Shown here piece by piece: positions 1-9,591 of a stretch of 64,000 nucleotides of DNA. The notes beneath the pieces are model-generated. The model saw only the letters and a program-made list of their open reading frames with translations. It searched no databases and was not told where the DNA came from. Location of the stretch: positions 1,798,001 through 1,862,000 of the forward strand of contig NZ_CP047409.1 of assembly GCF_013487865.1 (NCBI RefSeq). Direction: 5' to 3'. How positions within the stretch are numbered: position 1 is the first letter of the stretch; each line of letters begins with the position of its first letter. Source of the DNA: Lactobacillus johnsonii (GTDB lineage: Bacteria; Bacillota; Bacilli; Lactobacillales; Lactobacillaceae). Position numbers and translations under genes: made by a program.

Positions 1-717
1 GACACCTTTTGCTCGCTTAATTTCTTCTGGAGTAAGCTTATCCTTTACACCTTCAGAACCGTTAGTTTCAATACGAACATCAACGCCTAATTTTTTACCA
101 GCCTTAATTAAAGCTTCTTGAGCCATATAAGTGTGTGCAATACCATTGATACATGCAGTAACACCAACAATTAAAGGCTTTTGCTCGCTAGCAGGCTTAG
201 ATGCTTCTTTTGCAGCTTCGGCCTTTCTCTTTTCGGCATCGGCCTTGTCCTGAGCATCCTTTTCAGCTTCTGCTTTTTTAAAGATATCAATAACTTCTTC
301 TGGTGTAGTTGCTGCCTTTAAAGCATTAACAACATCTGGATTAATTAATAAACTTGATAACTTAGCTAAAGCTTGTAAGTGTGTGTTATCAGCACCGGCT
401 GGTGCAGTAATCATAAAGAATAAATGAACTGGTTGTCCATCAAGAGCTTTATAATCAATTCCTTTAGGACTTTTTGCAAATAAAACAGCGGCACGATTAA
501 TGTACTTGTTTCTTGCGTGTGGCATGGCGATTCCCTCACCAATACCAGTTGTTGATTCTTTTTCACGAGCCCAGATTGATTTAATGAATTCCTCTTCGTT
601 ATTTACAACACCTTGCTTTACTTCAAGATCAGCCATTTCTTTAATAGCTTCTTCTTGAGTAGTAGCCTTCAGATCCATAATCATTAAATCAGGACTTAAA
701 AGATCTTCAATTTTCAT
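1..717 (-). CDS. fruA: PTS fructose transporter EIIABC, N-terminal part (runs off left edge)
   Basis: Membrane permease that takes up fructose and phosphorylates it to fructose 1-phosphate. The visible 239 residues, read leftward from the ATG at 717, hold a type-2 EIIA domain (residues 1-150; GIAMPHARN gives phospho-His67), an Ala/Lys/Glu-rich linker (about 150-180) and the start of a fructose EIIB domain (VGVTACINGIAHTYMA, phospho-Cys189). The EIIC membrane domain would lie left of base 1, so the gene is partial only because of the window edge. It starts 41 bp after the fruK stop and is the last gene seen of the fruR-fruK-fruA operon. Its product is the substrate of FruK. Confidence 0.93.
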   Translation of the reverse strand, partial: MKIEDLLSPDLMIMDLKATTQEEAIKEMADLEVKQGVVNNEEEFIKSIWAREKESTTGIGEGIAMPHARNKYINRAAVLFAKSPKGIDYKALDGQPVHLFFMITAPAGADNTHLQALAKLSSLLINPDVVNALKAATTPEEVIDIFKKAEAEKDAQDKADAEKRKAEAAKEASKPASEQKPLIVGVTACINGIAHTYMAQEALIKAGKKLGVDVRIETNGSEGVKDKLTPEEIKRAKGV

Positions 718-757
718 GAAAATAACTCCCTATCCTAACTGTATTATTTAGTTTTAA

Positions 758-1672
758 CTACTTTACTTCTTCAACTGTAATTTGTGGTAAAACAGCATCA
801 ATTTGACTCTTAACTGCAATATCTTCAGTAAATGCAGTAGCACCACCACAAGCAGATCCGACTTTCAATGCTTCAACAACATTATGAGTCTTGTAATAAG
901 TACCTACAAAGCCGGCAATCATTGAATCTCCAGCGCCAACTGAGTTAACAGCAGTACCAACAGCAGCACTTGCATGGTAAATATGATCCTTAGTTACTAA
1001 GTATGCACCGTCGCCAGCCATAGAAATCATGACGTTTTGTGCACCCATGTCTAAAAGTTTCTTAGCTGCTTCAAGCATTTCTTGATCATTAGCAAAGCTT
1101 GTATCAAATAATGCTGCTAATTCATGATGGTTAGGCTTAATAACTAATGGGTGGTACTTCAAAGTTGCAAGTAAAGCTTCCCCAGTAGTATCAATTGCAA
1201 ATTCAGCACCAGCTTCTCTGATAGTTGGTAATAATTGTTCATAGAAGTCAGTTGGTAAACTTGGTGCTAAACTACCACTTAATACAACAATATCGCCTTC
1301 ATTAAGATCATCCAAACGCGCCTTAAATGCAGTAATTTCTTGTGCATCAATCTTTGGACCAGCCGCATTAATTTCAGTTTCTTTTTGAGCATGAATTTTC
1401 ACATTAACACGGGTATCGTCAGAAATAGTTACAAAATCACTTTCAATTTTTTTAACGTTTAATTGGCGAACTAATTCTTTGCCAGTAAAACCACCAACAA
1501 ATCCCCAAGCAGTGTTATCAACATCAAGTTGGTTCAAAATTTGAGAAACATTAATTCCTTTACCACCAGCTAAAAATTGACAATCATTTGAACGGTTAAC
1601 ACTACCAGCTTCCACCTTTTCTAATTGCATAACATAGTCTAATGCTGGATTAACTGTAACAGTATAAATCAT
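758..1672 (-). CDS. fruK: 1-phosphofructokinase
   Basis: Cytosolic PfkB-family kinase converting fructose 1-phosphate plus ATP to fructose 1,6-bisphosphate, the step after FruA. The 304 residues are normal length. Seen: the N-terminal substrate loop with GGKGINVSQ (about residues 37-45) and the C-terminal anion-hole/catalytic motif GAGDSMIAGF (246-255; Asp249 is the expected base). The start overlaps the stop of fruR by 4 bp, so the two are translationally coupled. LacC-type tagatose-6-phosphate kinase is the nearest alternative, but the fruA and fruR context decides for FruK. Confidence 0.95.
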   Translation of the reverse strand: MIYTVTVNPALDYVMQLEKVEAGSVNRSNDCQFLAGGKGINVSQILNQLDVDNTAWGFVGGFTGKELVRQLNVKKIESDFVTISDDTRVNVKIHAQKETEINAAGPKIDAQEITAFKARLDDLNEGDIVVLSGSLAPSLPTDFYEQLLPTIREAGAEFAIDTTGEALLATLKYHPLVIKPNHHELAALFDTSFANDQEMLEAAKKLLDMGAQNVMISMAGDGAYLVTKDHIYHASAAVGTAVNSVGAGDSMIAGFVGTYYKTHNVVEALKVGSACGGATAFTEDIAVKSQIDAVLPQITVEEVK

Positions 1673-2427
1673 GACCGAGCCTCCTCAACTCTGATTCGTT
1701 CAGGTAAGATATTTTCTTTACCTGTACTTAAATTGTTAGTGATGAGTATTGCCTCATTGATATGTGCAAAACTTGCAAAATTTGCTGCACCAATCTTACT
1801 ACTATCCATTAAAATAAAAGATTCTTTAGCCTGCTTAATCGCAGCTTTTTTTATACCAGCTTCTGCTGGATCTGGCGTAGTAAATTGACCATCTGCTGTT
1901 AAACCATTAGCTCCAATAAATGAAACCGTAAAGTTCATTTCTTGTAGCTGCTTCATGGCTGTGTTGCCTACGACTGCATGCGTTTCAAGCTTAGCCTCGC
2001 CCCCTAACAAGCGAGTATGAATTCCATTGTCTAAACATGCTAGTGCAACATCAACACCGTTAGTAACTACATGTAAATCATTAACTTCCCGCAAGAATGG
2101 CACCATTTCATAAGTTGTCGTTCCAGCATCAAGAAAAATATGATCTCCATTAGTAACATGATTTATCACAGCAAAACGTGCAATCTCACGTTTATTGTCA
2201 ACATTAAGATTAAATCTCACTTGTTGTTCAACATCACGTGAATAATCTTGCAGTGAGCGTGCTCCTCCGTGTACACGAACAATCACGCCACGCTTTTCTA
2301 ATTCAATGAGGTCACGGCGAATTGTTGACTCTGATGACTTAGTCAACTTACATAATTCATTAACACGACAGATACTGTGTTTATTAATATAGGTTGCTAT
2401 AGCTTGTTGACGTTCCTCGGTCAGCAT
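1669..2427 (-). CDS. fruR: DeoR-family transcriptional regulator of the fructose operon
   Basis: Sugar-phosphate-responsive repressor, first gene of the fruRKA operon. The N-terminal winged HTH (about residues 1-57) contains the DeoR signature SSESTIRRDLIELEKRG followed by VRVHGGA. The C-terminal DeoRC sensor domain contains DAGTTTYEMVPFL and ends near residue 252, the normal length. The effector is expected to be fructose 1-phosphate or fructose 1,6-bisphosphate, by family knowledge. A cre-like box 26-39 bp upstream suggests added CcpA control. Confidence 0.92.
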   Translation of the reverse strand: MLTEERQQAIATYINKHSICRVNELCKLTKSSESTIRRDLIELEKRGVIVRVHGGARSLQDYSRDVEQQVRFNLNVDNKREIARFAVINHVTNGDHIFLDAGTTTYEMVPFLREVNDLHVVTNGVDVALACLDNGIHTRLLGGEAKLETHAVVGNTAMKQLQEMNFTVSFIGANGLTADGQFTTPDPAEAGIKKAAIKQAKESFILMDSSKIGAANFASFAHINEAILITNNLSTGKENILPERIRVEEARS

Positions 2428-2452
2428 CGTTCATCATCACCTCATTTAATAT

Positions 2453-2466
2453 GATAAACGCTTTCA
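2453..2466. promoter_or_regulatory. cre-like CcpA box upstream of fruR
   Basis: GATAAACGCTTTCA agrees with the catabolite-responsive element TGNAARCGNWWWCA at 12 of 14 positions. It lies 26-39 bp before the fruR start, where bound CcpA would block the operon. Repeated TTCATTCA-like words at about 2500-2520 could be FruR operators, but that is inference. Confidence 0.5.
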
Positions 2467-2560
2467 GATATAAATTCAATCATTTTTTCGTCAAAATCAT
2501 TCATGTTCATTCAATATTAGTCAAAGCTAAAACTACTAAAAGTGAAAAGTTTTCCATATA

Positions 2561-2596
2561 AAAATGAGCTAGCACAACATCACACCAGCTCATTTT
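2561..2596 (-). terminator. Rho-independent terminator after the GH31 gene
   Basis: A perfect 10-bp inverted repeat (AAAATGAGCT ... AGCTCATTTT) with a 16-nt loop lies just downstream of the alpha-glucosidase stop (2604). A/T runs on both sides let it act in both directions. Confidence 0.75.
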
Positions 2597-2603
2597 CATT
2601 AAA

Positions 2604-4910
2604 TTAATTAGCCTGAATATATTTTTTATCTTTATAAATAAAATTCATTTTTTCATCAGCGGTTCTAATCTCAATTCTTTGATAATTTGGCTCATATCCA
2701 TGCTTTTTCAAATTGATAGTAATTTTATGACCATCCACCTTTATCTCATAAAGATTATACTCACCCTTTTGATAAGCAAAATCAGTCCCATTATCTTGAT
2801 AATGAGTATATTTACCACGGTCACCAAACACTCTAAATACCATTTTTTCATCTGGTCTAGAGGAAATATGCTCCTTAACTTCTCCCCATGATAAAATAGT
2901 ATTTTTCTTAATAAATAAGGGTAACTTATCACTCGGGGCACTAACTAAGATCGTATTATTACCGCTATAAGTAACATTATTCCAAAAATCAATCCATTCC
3001 CCTTGTGGCAAATAAACAGCTCTGTAGTTTTTACCTTCTTCAACAATTGGCGCTACCACAATATTTGTACCAATCATATATTCGTCATTCATATTTTTAA
3101 CTGCTGGATCAGTTGGATAGTTTAAAACCAAAGGTCGCATAATCGGTAAACCCGACTTATTTTCTTGAGCAAATAAATCATAAAGATATGGAATAAAATG
3201 ATAGCGCAAATGTAAGTACTTGCGGTATATCGATAGAGTTGGTTCTCCAAAGATCCATGGCTCTTGCGAGCGTGTACCCATAGCCGCATGATTTCGAAGA
3301 AGAGGACTAAAAACTGCTGCTTCAATCCATCTTGTTAATAGTTCTGGTGTAGTATCTGCACCAAATCCTCCGATATCTGTCCCAGCAAAAGCAAAACCGC
3401 TCATTCCTAAATTACATAGCTGCGGAATCATCATTTGTAAATGTACCCATAAACTTTGATTATCACCCGTCCAAACTGTGGAGTATTTTTGTGTTCCCGC
3501 ATAAGCAGCACGGGTAATCACAAATGGGCGTTTACCAGTTAAATTCTTTAAGCCATAATAGGTTGCTTTAGCCATATTGTGACCATAAACATTATGCATT
3601 TTAGCATGTGTTGATTCTTTTTCTTCATCATTAAAAATAATATTTTTCGGAATTTCTCCATTAAATGAGGCCGGCTCATTCATATCGTCCCAGATTCCAT
3701 CAACACCTAAATCAACTAAAAACTTACAATTTTCTGACCACCATTTTCTGACTGCTTCACGCCCAAAATCCGGATAGACAGCATCCCCGGGCCAAACCTT
3801 ATTAACATACACTTGCCCATTTGGTGCTTTTACAAAATATCCCTTTTTTAGTCCTTCTTGGTAGATCTGATAACTATCGTCTTTTTTGACACCAGGGTCA
3901 ATAATTGTAATCACATGGAAACCTAATTTGTGAAGTTTATCAATAAATTTTCTAGGATCATCATAGGTATCTGTCCTCCAGGTAAAAACTCGATACCCAT
4001 CCATATAATCAATATCTAAATGGATAGCATCACATGGCAGGTGATATTTTCGCATTTTAGTAACAATTTCTTCTACCTTTTCAGCGCTTATACTATATCC
4101 CCAACGAGATTGTTGATAACCTAATGTCCACTTTTGTGGCAGCGGTGTTTTCCCAGTTAAGTAAGTATAATTTTTAACAATTTCTTTTAAGTCACTCCCG
4201 CCAATAATGTAATAATCAATATTTCCATTATCAGCTGCAATGTAGTAGTATTTATTACTTTCTTTACCTAAATCAAAATAACTATGATAAGTATTATCAA
4301 AAAAAATTCCGTATGGATGATTTTTCTTCAACCCAATTAGAAATGGAACCGACTTATATAAACGAGTAAAACTTTCTACCTGCGGCTCAGGGTTATCTGT
4401 ATTCCAGTTTTCATAGGCATAGTGTCGTTTATTTAAAAAACCGGTCTTATCACCTAAGCCATAAAATTGCTCATCGTCTGCTAATTTTTTGACCAGTTCA
4501 TAGTAGTGGACATCTTTTCTTCTACTAGTAACCACATCATGCCCTTCCGACTCTGCTAACTTTTGCTGGCTAGAATTTGTTTGTCGATCAATTGGAATTC
4601 TAGATCCCCGATAATCAATAATTAAAGGATTTTCTTCTGCATCATAAACATCTATTTTTTCATCATGATGAACTTTAATGATTAATTTTGAAGTTTTTAT
4701 TTCAAGATAGTCATTCTTTTTCTCAACTTTAAATTTAGTGTCTATTGCCTTATTTCCTTCAATTGCATATGAATTAGTATGCTCACCGCAATTTTGAAAT
4801 ACACGGATTATTTCAGGTGTTAAGATTGTTAATTCAATACTAGAATTAACAAAATTTATCTTTATTTTGTTTTTATTAATCGCATATGTTTCCAAACTAT
4901 TTGTATTCAT
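2604..4910 (-). CDS. GH31 alpha-glucosidase / alpha-xylosidase-type glycoside hydrolase
   Basis: Retaining alpha-glycosidase of family GH31, 768 residues, with no signal peptide and so cytoplasmic. The nucleophile motif GIWDDMNEP lies near residue 410. The second catalytic region WTGDNQSLW and the downstream GTDIGGFG motif are also present. The N-terminal beta-sandwich and C-terminal beta-domain flank the barrel as usual. It is monocistronic: terminator just downstream, and a consensus cre box 20-33 bp before the start, so it should be repressed on preferred sugars. The substrate (maltose, isomaltose or other alpha-glucosides) cannot be read from sequence. Confidence 0.88.
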   Translation of the reverse strand: MNTNSLETYAINKNKIKINFVNSSIELTILTPEIIRVFQNCGEHTNSYAIEGNKAIDTKFKVEKKNDYLEIKTSKLIIKVHHDEKIDVYDAEENPLIIDYRGSRIPIDRQTNSSQQKLAESEGHDVVTSRRKDVHYYELVKKLADDEQFYGLGDKTGFLNKRHYAYENWNTDNPEPQVESFTRLYKSVPFLIGLKKNHPYGIFFDNTYHSYFDLGKESNKYYYIAADNGNIDYYIIGGSDLKEIVKNYTYLTGKTPLPQKWTLGYQQSRWGYSISAEKVEEIVTKMRKYHLPCDAIHLDIDYMDGYRVFTWRTDTYDDPRKFIDKLHKLGFHVITIIDPGVKKDDSYQIYQEGLKKGYFVKAPNGQVYVNKVWPGDAVYPDFGREAVRKWWSENCKFLVDLGVDGIWDDMNEPASFNGEIPKNIIFNDEEKESTHAKMHNVYGHNMAKATYYGLKNLTGKRPFVITRAAYAGTQKYSTVWTGDNQSLWVHLQMMIPQLCNLGMSGFAFAGTDIGGFGADTTPELLTRWIEAAVFSPLLRNHAAMGTRSQEPWIFGEPTLSIYRKYLHLRYHFIPYLYDLFAQENKSGLPIMRPLVLNYPTDPAVKNMNDEYMIGTNIVVAPIVEEGKNYRAVYLPQGEWIDFWNNVTYSGNNTILVSAPSDKLPLFIKKNTILSWGEVKEHISSRPDEKMVFRVFGDRGKYTHYQDNGTDFAYQKGEYNLYEIKVDGHKITINLKKHGYEPNYQRIEIRTADEKMNFIYKDKKYIQAN

Positions 4911-4929
4911 ATTAAGCCTCTACATTATT

Positions 4930-4943
4930 TGTATTCGCTTTCA
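4930..4943 (-). promoter_or_regulatory. cre box (CcpA) upstream of the GH31 alpha-glucosidase
   Basis: On the minus strand TGAAAGCGAATACA fits TGNAARCGNWWWCA at every position. It ends 20 bp before the alpha-glucosidase ATG, overlapping the expected transcription start. Confidence 0.75.
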
Positions 4944-4957
4944 ATTTTATCACAAAA

Positions 4958-4987
4958 AACTACTCAACTTTTGAAAGCTGAGTAGTT
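4958..4987 (-). terminator. Terminator of the YhaQP-like ABC operon
   Basis: 13-bp arms (AACTACTCAACTT ... AAGCTGAGTAGTT, one mismatch) with a 4-nt loop follow the stop at 4994. A T-rich tract follows on the minus strand. Confidence 0.7.
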
Positions 4988-4993
4988 AAATTT

Positions 4994-6229
4994 TTATTCC
5001 TTAATACCTTGTAAGGCACGCTTCATATTCTTCCACATACCGTTATCATCAGTTTGCAAAATAAGGCTTGGATAAATTTTTCTAATCCACCAAATCGATC
5101 CTAGCAAAAATACGAATAGAATTACTAGAGAGATTGCTGCCTCTAAGCCAGTCGCGTTTCCTTTAATTAGTCGAAGGGGCATTAAGAAAGATGATAAAAA
5201 TGGTACGTAAGACATAATCATGGCAAAAATGCCATCAGGATTATTAGATAAGCTCATACTACTAAATAATCCGAGTAGAGTTAAATAAACTAAGGGTTGT
5301 ACTGCCTTGTTAGCATCTTCAGCTTTAGTGACAATTGCACCACAAACAGCCGCATAAACGATGTATAGGATCAAGCCAAGCACGACGAATAATAGTCCCC
5401 AAGAAATTATTTGTCCTAAAGCTTGATCGATAGCAGGTTTTATTTGAGCAAATGTATCTTTTACTCCATCAATATGAGGAGCCATATAATAAAAGCCAGA
5501 AAACATCACAGCATAAATTAATAACTGAGTAAGAATTTCAAGGAAAATACCCAACACTTTACCATCAAAATAATTTCCACCAGGCATACTTGAAAAGATC
5601 ATTTCCATAATTTTAGTTCCCTTTTCACTGGCAATATCCTGTGCCATGATGGTGCTATAAGTCTGAACCAAAAAGTATAAAACAAAAATTAGAATCCAAA
5701 AAGTAGCTGTCTTTAAATTCTTTTCATCACTTGCATTCAATTTTTTATCATTAGTTTTCTCAGTAAATTTAACTTTTTGAGAAAGTGACTGCATCTGTTG
5801 CTCACTGAGCTTAGCGTTTTTTAGATTAAGTGCTTGCTGCTGAGTGTTTAAAACTCTGATCAACTCAGTCTTAACATCATTATCAAGGCTTTCGGTACCA
5901 TAGTAGTTCGCAACTAATTGAGTAGAAGTCTCTTTCACCACAATATAACCACTAATATCACCATCTTTATAGGCCTTTTCAGCTTTTGCCTTATTTTTAT
6001 ATCCATCAAAATCTTCTGTTTTCTTTAATGGCTGAACAATACTCTGATTTTGACTTACTATTCCTACCTTTGTATCACTGTCGAAAGCTGAAGATGAACT
6101 CATCCCAAAGAAAAAAGAAATCAATAATACAAGAAATGGTGCGAAAATCATCAATAAAAATGACCAATTTTTCACTTCTCTACGATATGTTTCTTTAGCA
6201 ACTAACCAAGTTTTATTCATTATCTTCAC
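4994..6229 (-). CDS. ABC-2 type permease, YhaP/NatB-like
   Basis: Membrane half of an efflux ABC transporter, 411 residues. One N-terminal membrane helix (about residues 22-44) is followed by a long extracytoplasmic domain (about 45-170) and a cluster of five or six helices from about 175 to 395, the usual ABC-2 export layout. The start overlaps the upstream ATPase gene by 17 bp. The closest known layout is Bacillus subtilis YhaQ-YhaP (sodium- or drug-extrusion type). The substrate is unknown. Confidence 0.85.
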   Translation of the reverse strand: MKIMNKTWLVAKETYRREVKNWSFLLMIFAPFLVLLISFFFGMSSSSAFDSDTKVGIVSQNQSIVQPLKKTEDFDGYKNKAKAEKAYKDGDISGYIVVKETSTQLVANYYGTESLDNDVKTELIRVLNTQQQALNLKNAKLSEQQMQSLSQKVKFTEKTNDKKLNASDEKNLKTATFWILIFVLYFLVQTYSTIMAQDIASEKGTKIMEMIFSSMPGGNYFDGKVLGIFLEILTQLLIYAVMFSGFYYMAPHIDGVKDTFAQIKPAIDQALGQIISWGLLFVVLGLILYIVYAAVCGAIVTKAEDANKAVQPLVYLTLLGLFSSMSLSNNPDGIFAMIMSYVPFLSSFLMPLRLIKGNATGLEAAISLVILFVFLLGSIWWIRKIYPSLILQTDDNGMWKNMKRALQGIKE

Positions 6230-7109
6230 CGGCTTTCATTTTAAAAATTTCATCTAAAGTTGGTGGCTCTTGATCAAAAGTTTGCAAGTATTTTCCATGG
6301 GAGAGCATATTAAAAATTTCTTCTCCGTAACTAGCGTTTGTTAACCAAAGTTTGTAGATACCATTATTCTGTAAAATAGCATTTTCAACCCCAGGTAAAT
6401 TTTTAACATTATCAAGATTCAGGTCAGTTCTAATAAACAATCGAGTTAAACCAAAATTATTGCGAACATCATTTACAGCACCGTTTAACACAATATGTCC
6501 ATTATTAATCATTACTACATCGTCACACAATTCCTCAACATTAGACATATCATGATCAGAAAATAGAATAGTAGCTCCGCGTTTCTTTTCTTGTAAGATT
6601 ACCTCTTTAATTATTTCGACGTTTACCGGATCGAGCCCACTAAAAGGCTCATCCAAAATAATTAAGTTTGGCTGATGAATAAGAGTCGCAATTAATTGGA
6701 TTTTTTGTTGATTACCTTTAGATAAACTTTTTATTATATCGGTAATTTTGCCTTTAACTTCTAACTTTTGCATCCAATCTTGCAAATCATGTTTTACTTC
6801 ATCTTTTTTCATTCCCTTTAAACTAGCCAAAAAACTTACTTGCTCTAAAACAGTTAATTTTGGCATTAAGCTACGCTCTTCAGGTAAATAGCCGACAGAG
6901 TTATAATCCCGACTTGAAAAAGAATGTCCATCAATAGTAATTGTTCCCTGATATTTGACAAACTTTAAGATGCTATGAAAAAGAGTTGTTTTTCCTGAGC
7001 CATTTTTACCAATTAAGCCTAATATCTTTCCATTGTCTGCTTTGAAGTTAATATCAAACAAAACTTGTTTGCTTCCAAAGCTTTTATTTAAGTTCTCTAC
7101 TTGTAACAT
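6213..7109 (-). CDS. ABC transporter ATP-binding protein, YhaQ/NatA-like
   Basis: ATPase partner of the overlapping permease, 298 residues. Walker A GKNGSGKTT (about 34-42), signature LSKGNQQK in place of LSGGQ, Walker B LIILDEPFSGLDP and switch His in FSDHDM are visible. The last 80 residues form the extra C-terminal domain seen in NatA/YhaQ-type ATPases. First gene of a two-gene operon. Confidence 0.88.
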   Translation of the reverse strand: MLQVENLNKSFGSKQVLFDINFKADNGKILGLIGKNGSGKTTLFHSILKFVKYQGTITIDGHSFSSRDYNSVGYLPEERSLMPKLTVLEQVSFLASLKGMKKDEVKHDLQDWMQKLEVKGKITDIIKSLSKGNQQKIQLIATLIHQPNLIILDEPFSGLDPVNVEIIKEVILQEKKRGATILFSDHDMSNVEELCDDVVMINNGHIVLNGAVNDVRNNFGLTRLFIRTDLNLDNVKNLPGVENAILQNNGIYKLWLTNASYGEEIFNMLSHGKYLQTFDQEPPTLDEIFKMKAGEDNE

Positions 7110-7191
7110 AGTTTTTTCTTTCTAAGTAAATTTATTAAAGTTAGCCTTAATTATATCAATATTTTTTCTTAAATATACTTTATTGGATCAA

Positions 7192-7227
7192 AAAAGCCTC
7201 TCAGTTGTCCAAATCTGGGAGGCTTTT
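7192..7227 (-). terminator. Terminator after the racemase gene
   Basis: 13-bp arms AAAAGCCTCTCAG ... CTGGGAGGCTTTT with one mismatch lie 5 bp past the stop at 7232. Confidence 0.85.
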
Positions 7228-7231
7228 ATCT

Positions 7232-7981
7232 TTATTTATACATATATTTTGCAGTAGCTTCTTTAGGATCCATTCCATTTCGAATCTTTAAAGCAAGTTC
7301 AATTGAAACATCTGCGATAATTGACTGCGGATCAATAACGTTATATGGGTGATCTGGCGCTTTTTCCTGGGCGAGAGATAACTCAGTACATCCAAGTAAA
7401 ATCACATTACAACCATATTCATCGTGCATTGTTTTTAAAATTTTATGGTATAAATCATGATCAACAATACCTTTTTCTTTAATATCACGATAAATTAGCT
7501 CGTTCACCATTGGTTGAATTTCAGGACCACCTAGTTCAGCTTTTTTACCAACTCGTTCTAATTCATCCACATATAAATGATCGTAAATAGAACCTTCAGT
7601 TGCAATTAAACCAATTTTCTCTTCTTTTGGAAAATCATCCACAAACTTATGAACAGCAATACGCATCATATGTAAAAATGGTACGTCTGTTAATGCTGCC
7701 AAGTCATCATAAAAGTAATGAGCAGTATTGCATGGCATTACGAAAAAGTCAGGATTAAGTTTTGATTGACTTAAAACATCATCCTTTAAATCATAGAAAA
7801 AATTAGGTTGACTATGATCCATAATGTATGCAGTTCGATCAGGAATTTGAGCATCATTTACTAAAATATAATTTAAATAGTCCTGATCCTTAGTAATCTT
7901 AACTCGGTGATTAATCAAACGGACATAACTTTCAGTCGCAATTGTCCCCATTCCACCGATAATTGAGAAAAAGTGCTTCAT
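7232..7981 (-). CDS. Aspartate/glutamate racemase family protein, probable aspartate racemase
   Basis: PLP-independent two-cysteine racemase, 249 residues. Catalytic cysteines sit in MPCNTAHYF (Cys84) and LLGCTEL (Cys198), and the N-terminal GGMGTIAT motif is typical of aspartate racemases rather than MurI. It starts 2 bp after the murE stop, so the two are one operon. Lactobacilli of this group use an L-Lys/D-Asp cross-bridge, so supply of D-aspartate for the wall is the likely role; that link is inference from context. Confidence 0.85.
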   Translation of the reverse strand: MKHFFSIIGGMGTIATESYVRLINHRVKITKDQDYLNYILVNDAQIPDRTAYIMDHSQPNFFYDLKDDVLSQSKLNPDFFVMPCNTAHYFYDDLAALTDVPFLHMMRIAVHKFVDDFPKEEKIGLIATEGSIYDHLYVDELERVGKKAELGGPEIQPMVNELIYRDIKEKGIVDHDLYHKILKTMHDEYGCNVILLGCTELSLAQEKAPDHPYNVIDPQSIIADVSIELALKIRNGMDPKEATAKYMYK

Positions 7982-7983
7982 TC

Positions 7984-9555
7984 CTATTCCTCATCATCTT
8001 TTTCTAGTTCATTAATTACACTTTCCGCAACTTTGATGTCAGTTGGATATGGTGTATCTACTCCGCGAATCTTTTGGTATGGGTCGGCTCCCTTACCACA
8101 AATCAAAACGATGTCATCCTTATCGGACATTGCAATTGCATCATGAATTGCCTTTTCACGATCTAACTCAATTGTGACATCAACTTTTTCATGATCAATG
8201 CCTGCATCAATTTCCTGAGCAATATCCATTGGATCTTCAAAACCAGGATCATCAGTTGTCAAAAAGGCTTTATCTGCATAAGCAGTTAAACTTTCACTAA
8301 ATCCTGGACGACGTGATACTCCTTTATCACCAGGAGCTCCAACAACTACGATGATTTTTGGATTGTTAAATTCACGCTGCATAAAGCTCATTAAAGCCAT
8401 CATTGAAGCCTTATTATGTGCATAATCAACAATTACAGTACCATGATTCTTTGATGGCAAAGCTTCCATTCTTCCTGGAATAGTAACGTGACGAATACCT
8501 TTAGCACATTCTTCATAATTTTCGCCGGCAAGTCCAGCACCAATAATAGCAGCAGTACCATTCATTTCGTTGAAATCACCAATCATTTGAAGAGTGTAGT
8601 CACCAGCAATTGGTAATTTCTTAGCTTTATCAGATGCACAGAATAATTTGAATTCAGTTTCTTTCATATCAGTTTCAACCGATTGGAAACGGAAATCAAT
8701 TGGTTGCTTCAAGTTAGGATTTTCAAAATCATTTCTGGCAAATAAATAAATACTATCTGGATTAGTAGTAGTTGTTGCAGCCGCATAAATCTCATCGAAG
8801 TGATCAGACATTGCATTGATAATACACTTACGTGAGTTAACCATTAATTGCAACTTACAGTGCAAATAATCTGCAAAGTTAGGATGTTCATTTGGTCCAA
8901 TATGGTCTGGAGTAATATTTAAGAAAAAGCCGAGATCATAAGTCAAACCAAAGACACGATTTTTCTTATAAGCCTGACTAGAAACTTCCATTACTAAATG
9001 AGTCATACCGTTATCAACAGCTGTTCTCATATCTCTGAACAAGTCTAAACTTTCAGGTGTAGTTAAACTAGCCTTAAATTTATCTTCAGGCTTTGGTCCT
9101 ACAATATCATCTACTGATGAAAATAGTGCTGTTCGACCACCATTAATTTGGTCAAGCATTCCCTTCAAGAAGTATGCAGATGTTGTCTTACCCTTAGTAC
9201 CGGTAAAGGCTACAACATACAAATCATCTTGCGGAAATCTGTAAAAGGCAGCAGATAAAAGAGCCATGGCTTTAGTTACATCTCTAACAACTAAGGCATG
9301 CATTCCTTTACCTTCTGGATATGGTTGTTCTGCTACATAACAAGTAGCTCCACTATCTTTAGCCATTGATAAATAAGTAGGTCTAAAGCCTTTACCTTTA
9401 CAGAAAAACAAGGTATTTGTTTTTATATCACGTGAATCATAGGAAATATAATCCATTTTAGTTGGAACCGCATCTTGAACAGCACTTGATTTAAGCAAGT
9501 GGTGTTCCTTCAATATTAAGATGCAAGTGTTTAAAGAAATGCTAGAATCGCTCAT
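7984..9555 (-). CDS. murE: UDP-N-acetylmuramoyl-tripeptide synthetase (L-lysine-adding type)
   Basis: Cytoplasmic Mur ligase adding the third stem-peptide residue to UDP-MurNAc-L-Ala-D-Glu with ATP. The 523 residues show the P-loop FTGTKGKTTSAYF (about 117-129), the MEVSSQAY motif and the C-terminal VVDYAHN and GKGADPYQ motifs. The position that reads DNPR in diaminopimelate-adding enzymes reads TDDPGFEDP here, which argues for L-lysine. It is cotranscribed with the aspartate racemase (2-bp gap), pairing Lys addition with D-Asp supply. Confidence 0.9.
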   Translation of the reverse strand: MSDSSISLNTCILILKEHHLLKSSAVQDAVPTKMDYISYDSRDIKTNTLFFCKGKGFRPTYLSMAKDSGATCYVAEQPYPEGKGMHALVVRDVTKAMALLSAAFYRFPQDDLYVVAFTGTKGKTTSAYFLKGMLDQINGGRTALFSSVDDIVGPKPEDKFKASLTTPESLDLFRDMRTAVDNGMTHLVMEVSSQAYKKNRVFGLTYDLGFFLNITPDHIGPNEHPNFADYLHCKLQLMVNSRKCIINAMSDHFDEIYAAATTTTNPDSIYLFARNDFENPNLKQPIDFRFQSVETDMKETEFKLFCASDKAKKLPIAGDYTLQMIGDFNEMNGTAAIIGAGLAGENYEECAKGIRHVTIPGRMEALPSKNHGTVIVDYAHNKASMMALMSFMQREFNNPKIIVVVGAPGDKGVSRRPGFSESLTAYADKAFLTTDDPGFEDPMDIAQEIDAGIDHEKVDVTIELDREKAIHDAIAMSDKDDIVLICGKGADPYQKIRGVDTPYPTDIKVAESVINELEKDDEE

Positions 9556-9591
9556 TTTTTCTCCCCAATTTTTAAATCAATTCAGCCTAAA

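Noticed and set aside
9424-9439. TATATCACGTGAATCA in murE as a parS site
   Set aside because: Three mismatches to parS and no context; too weak to call.
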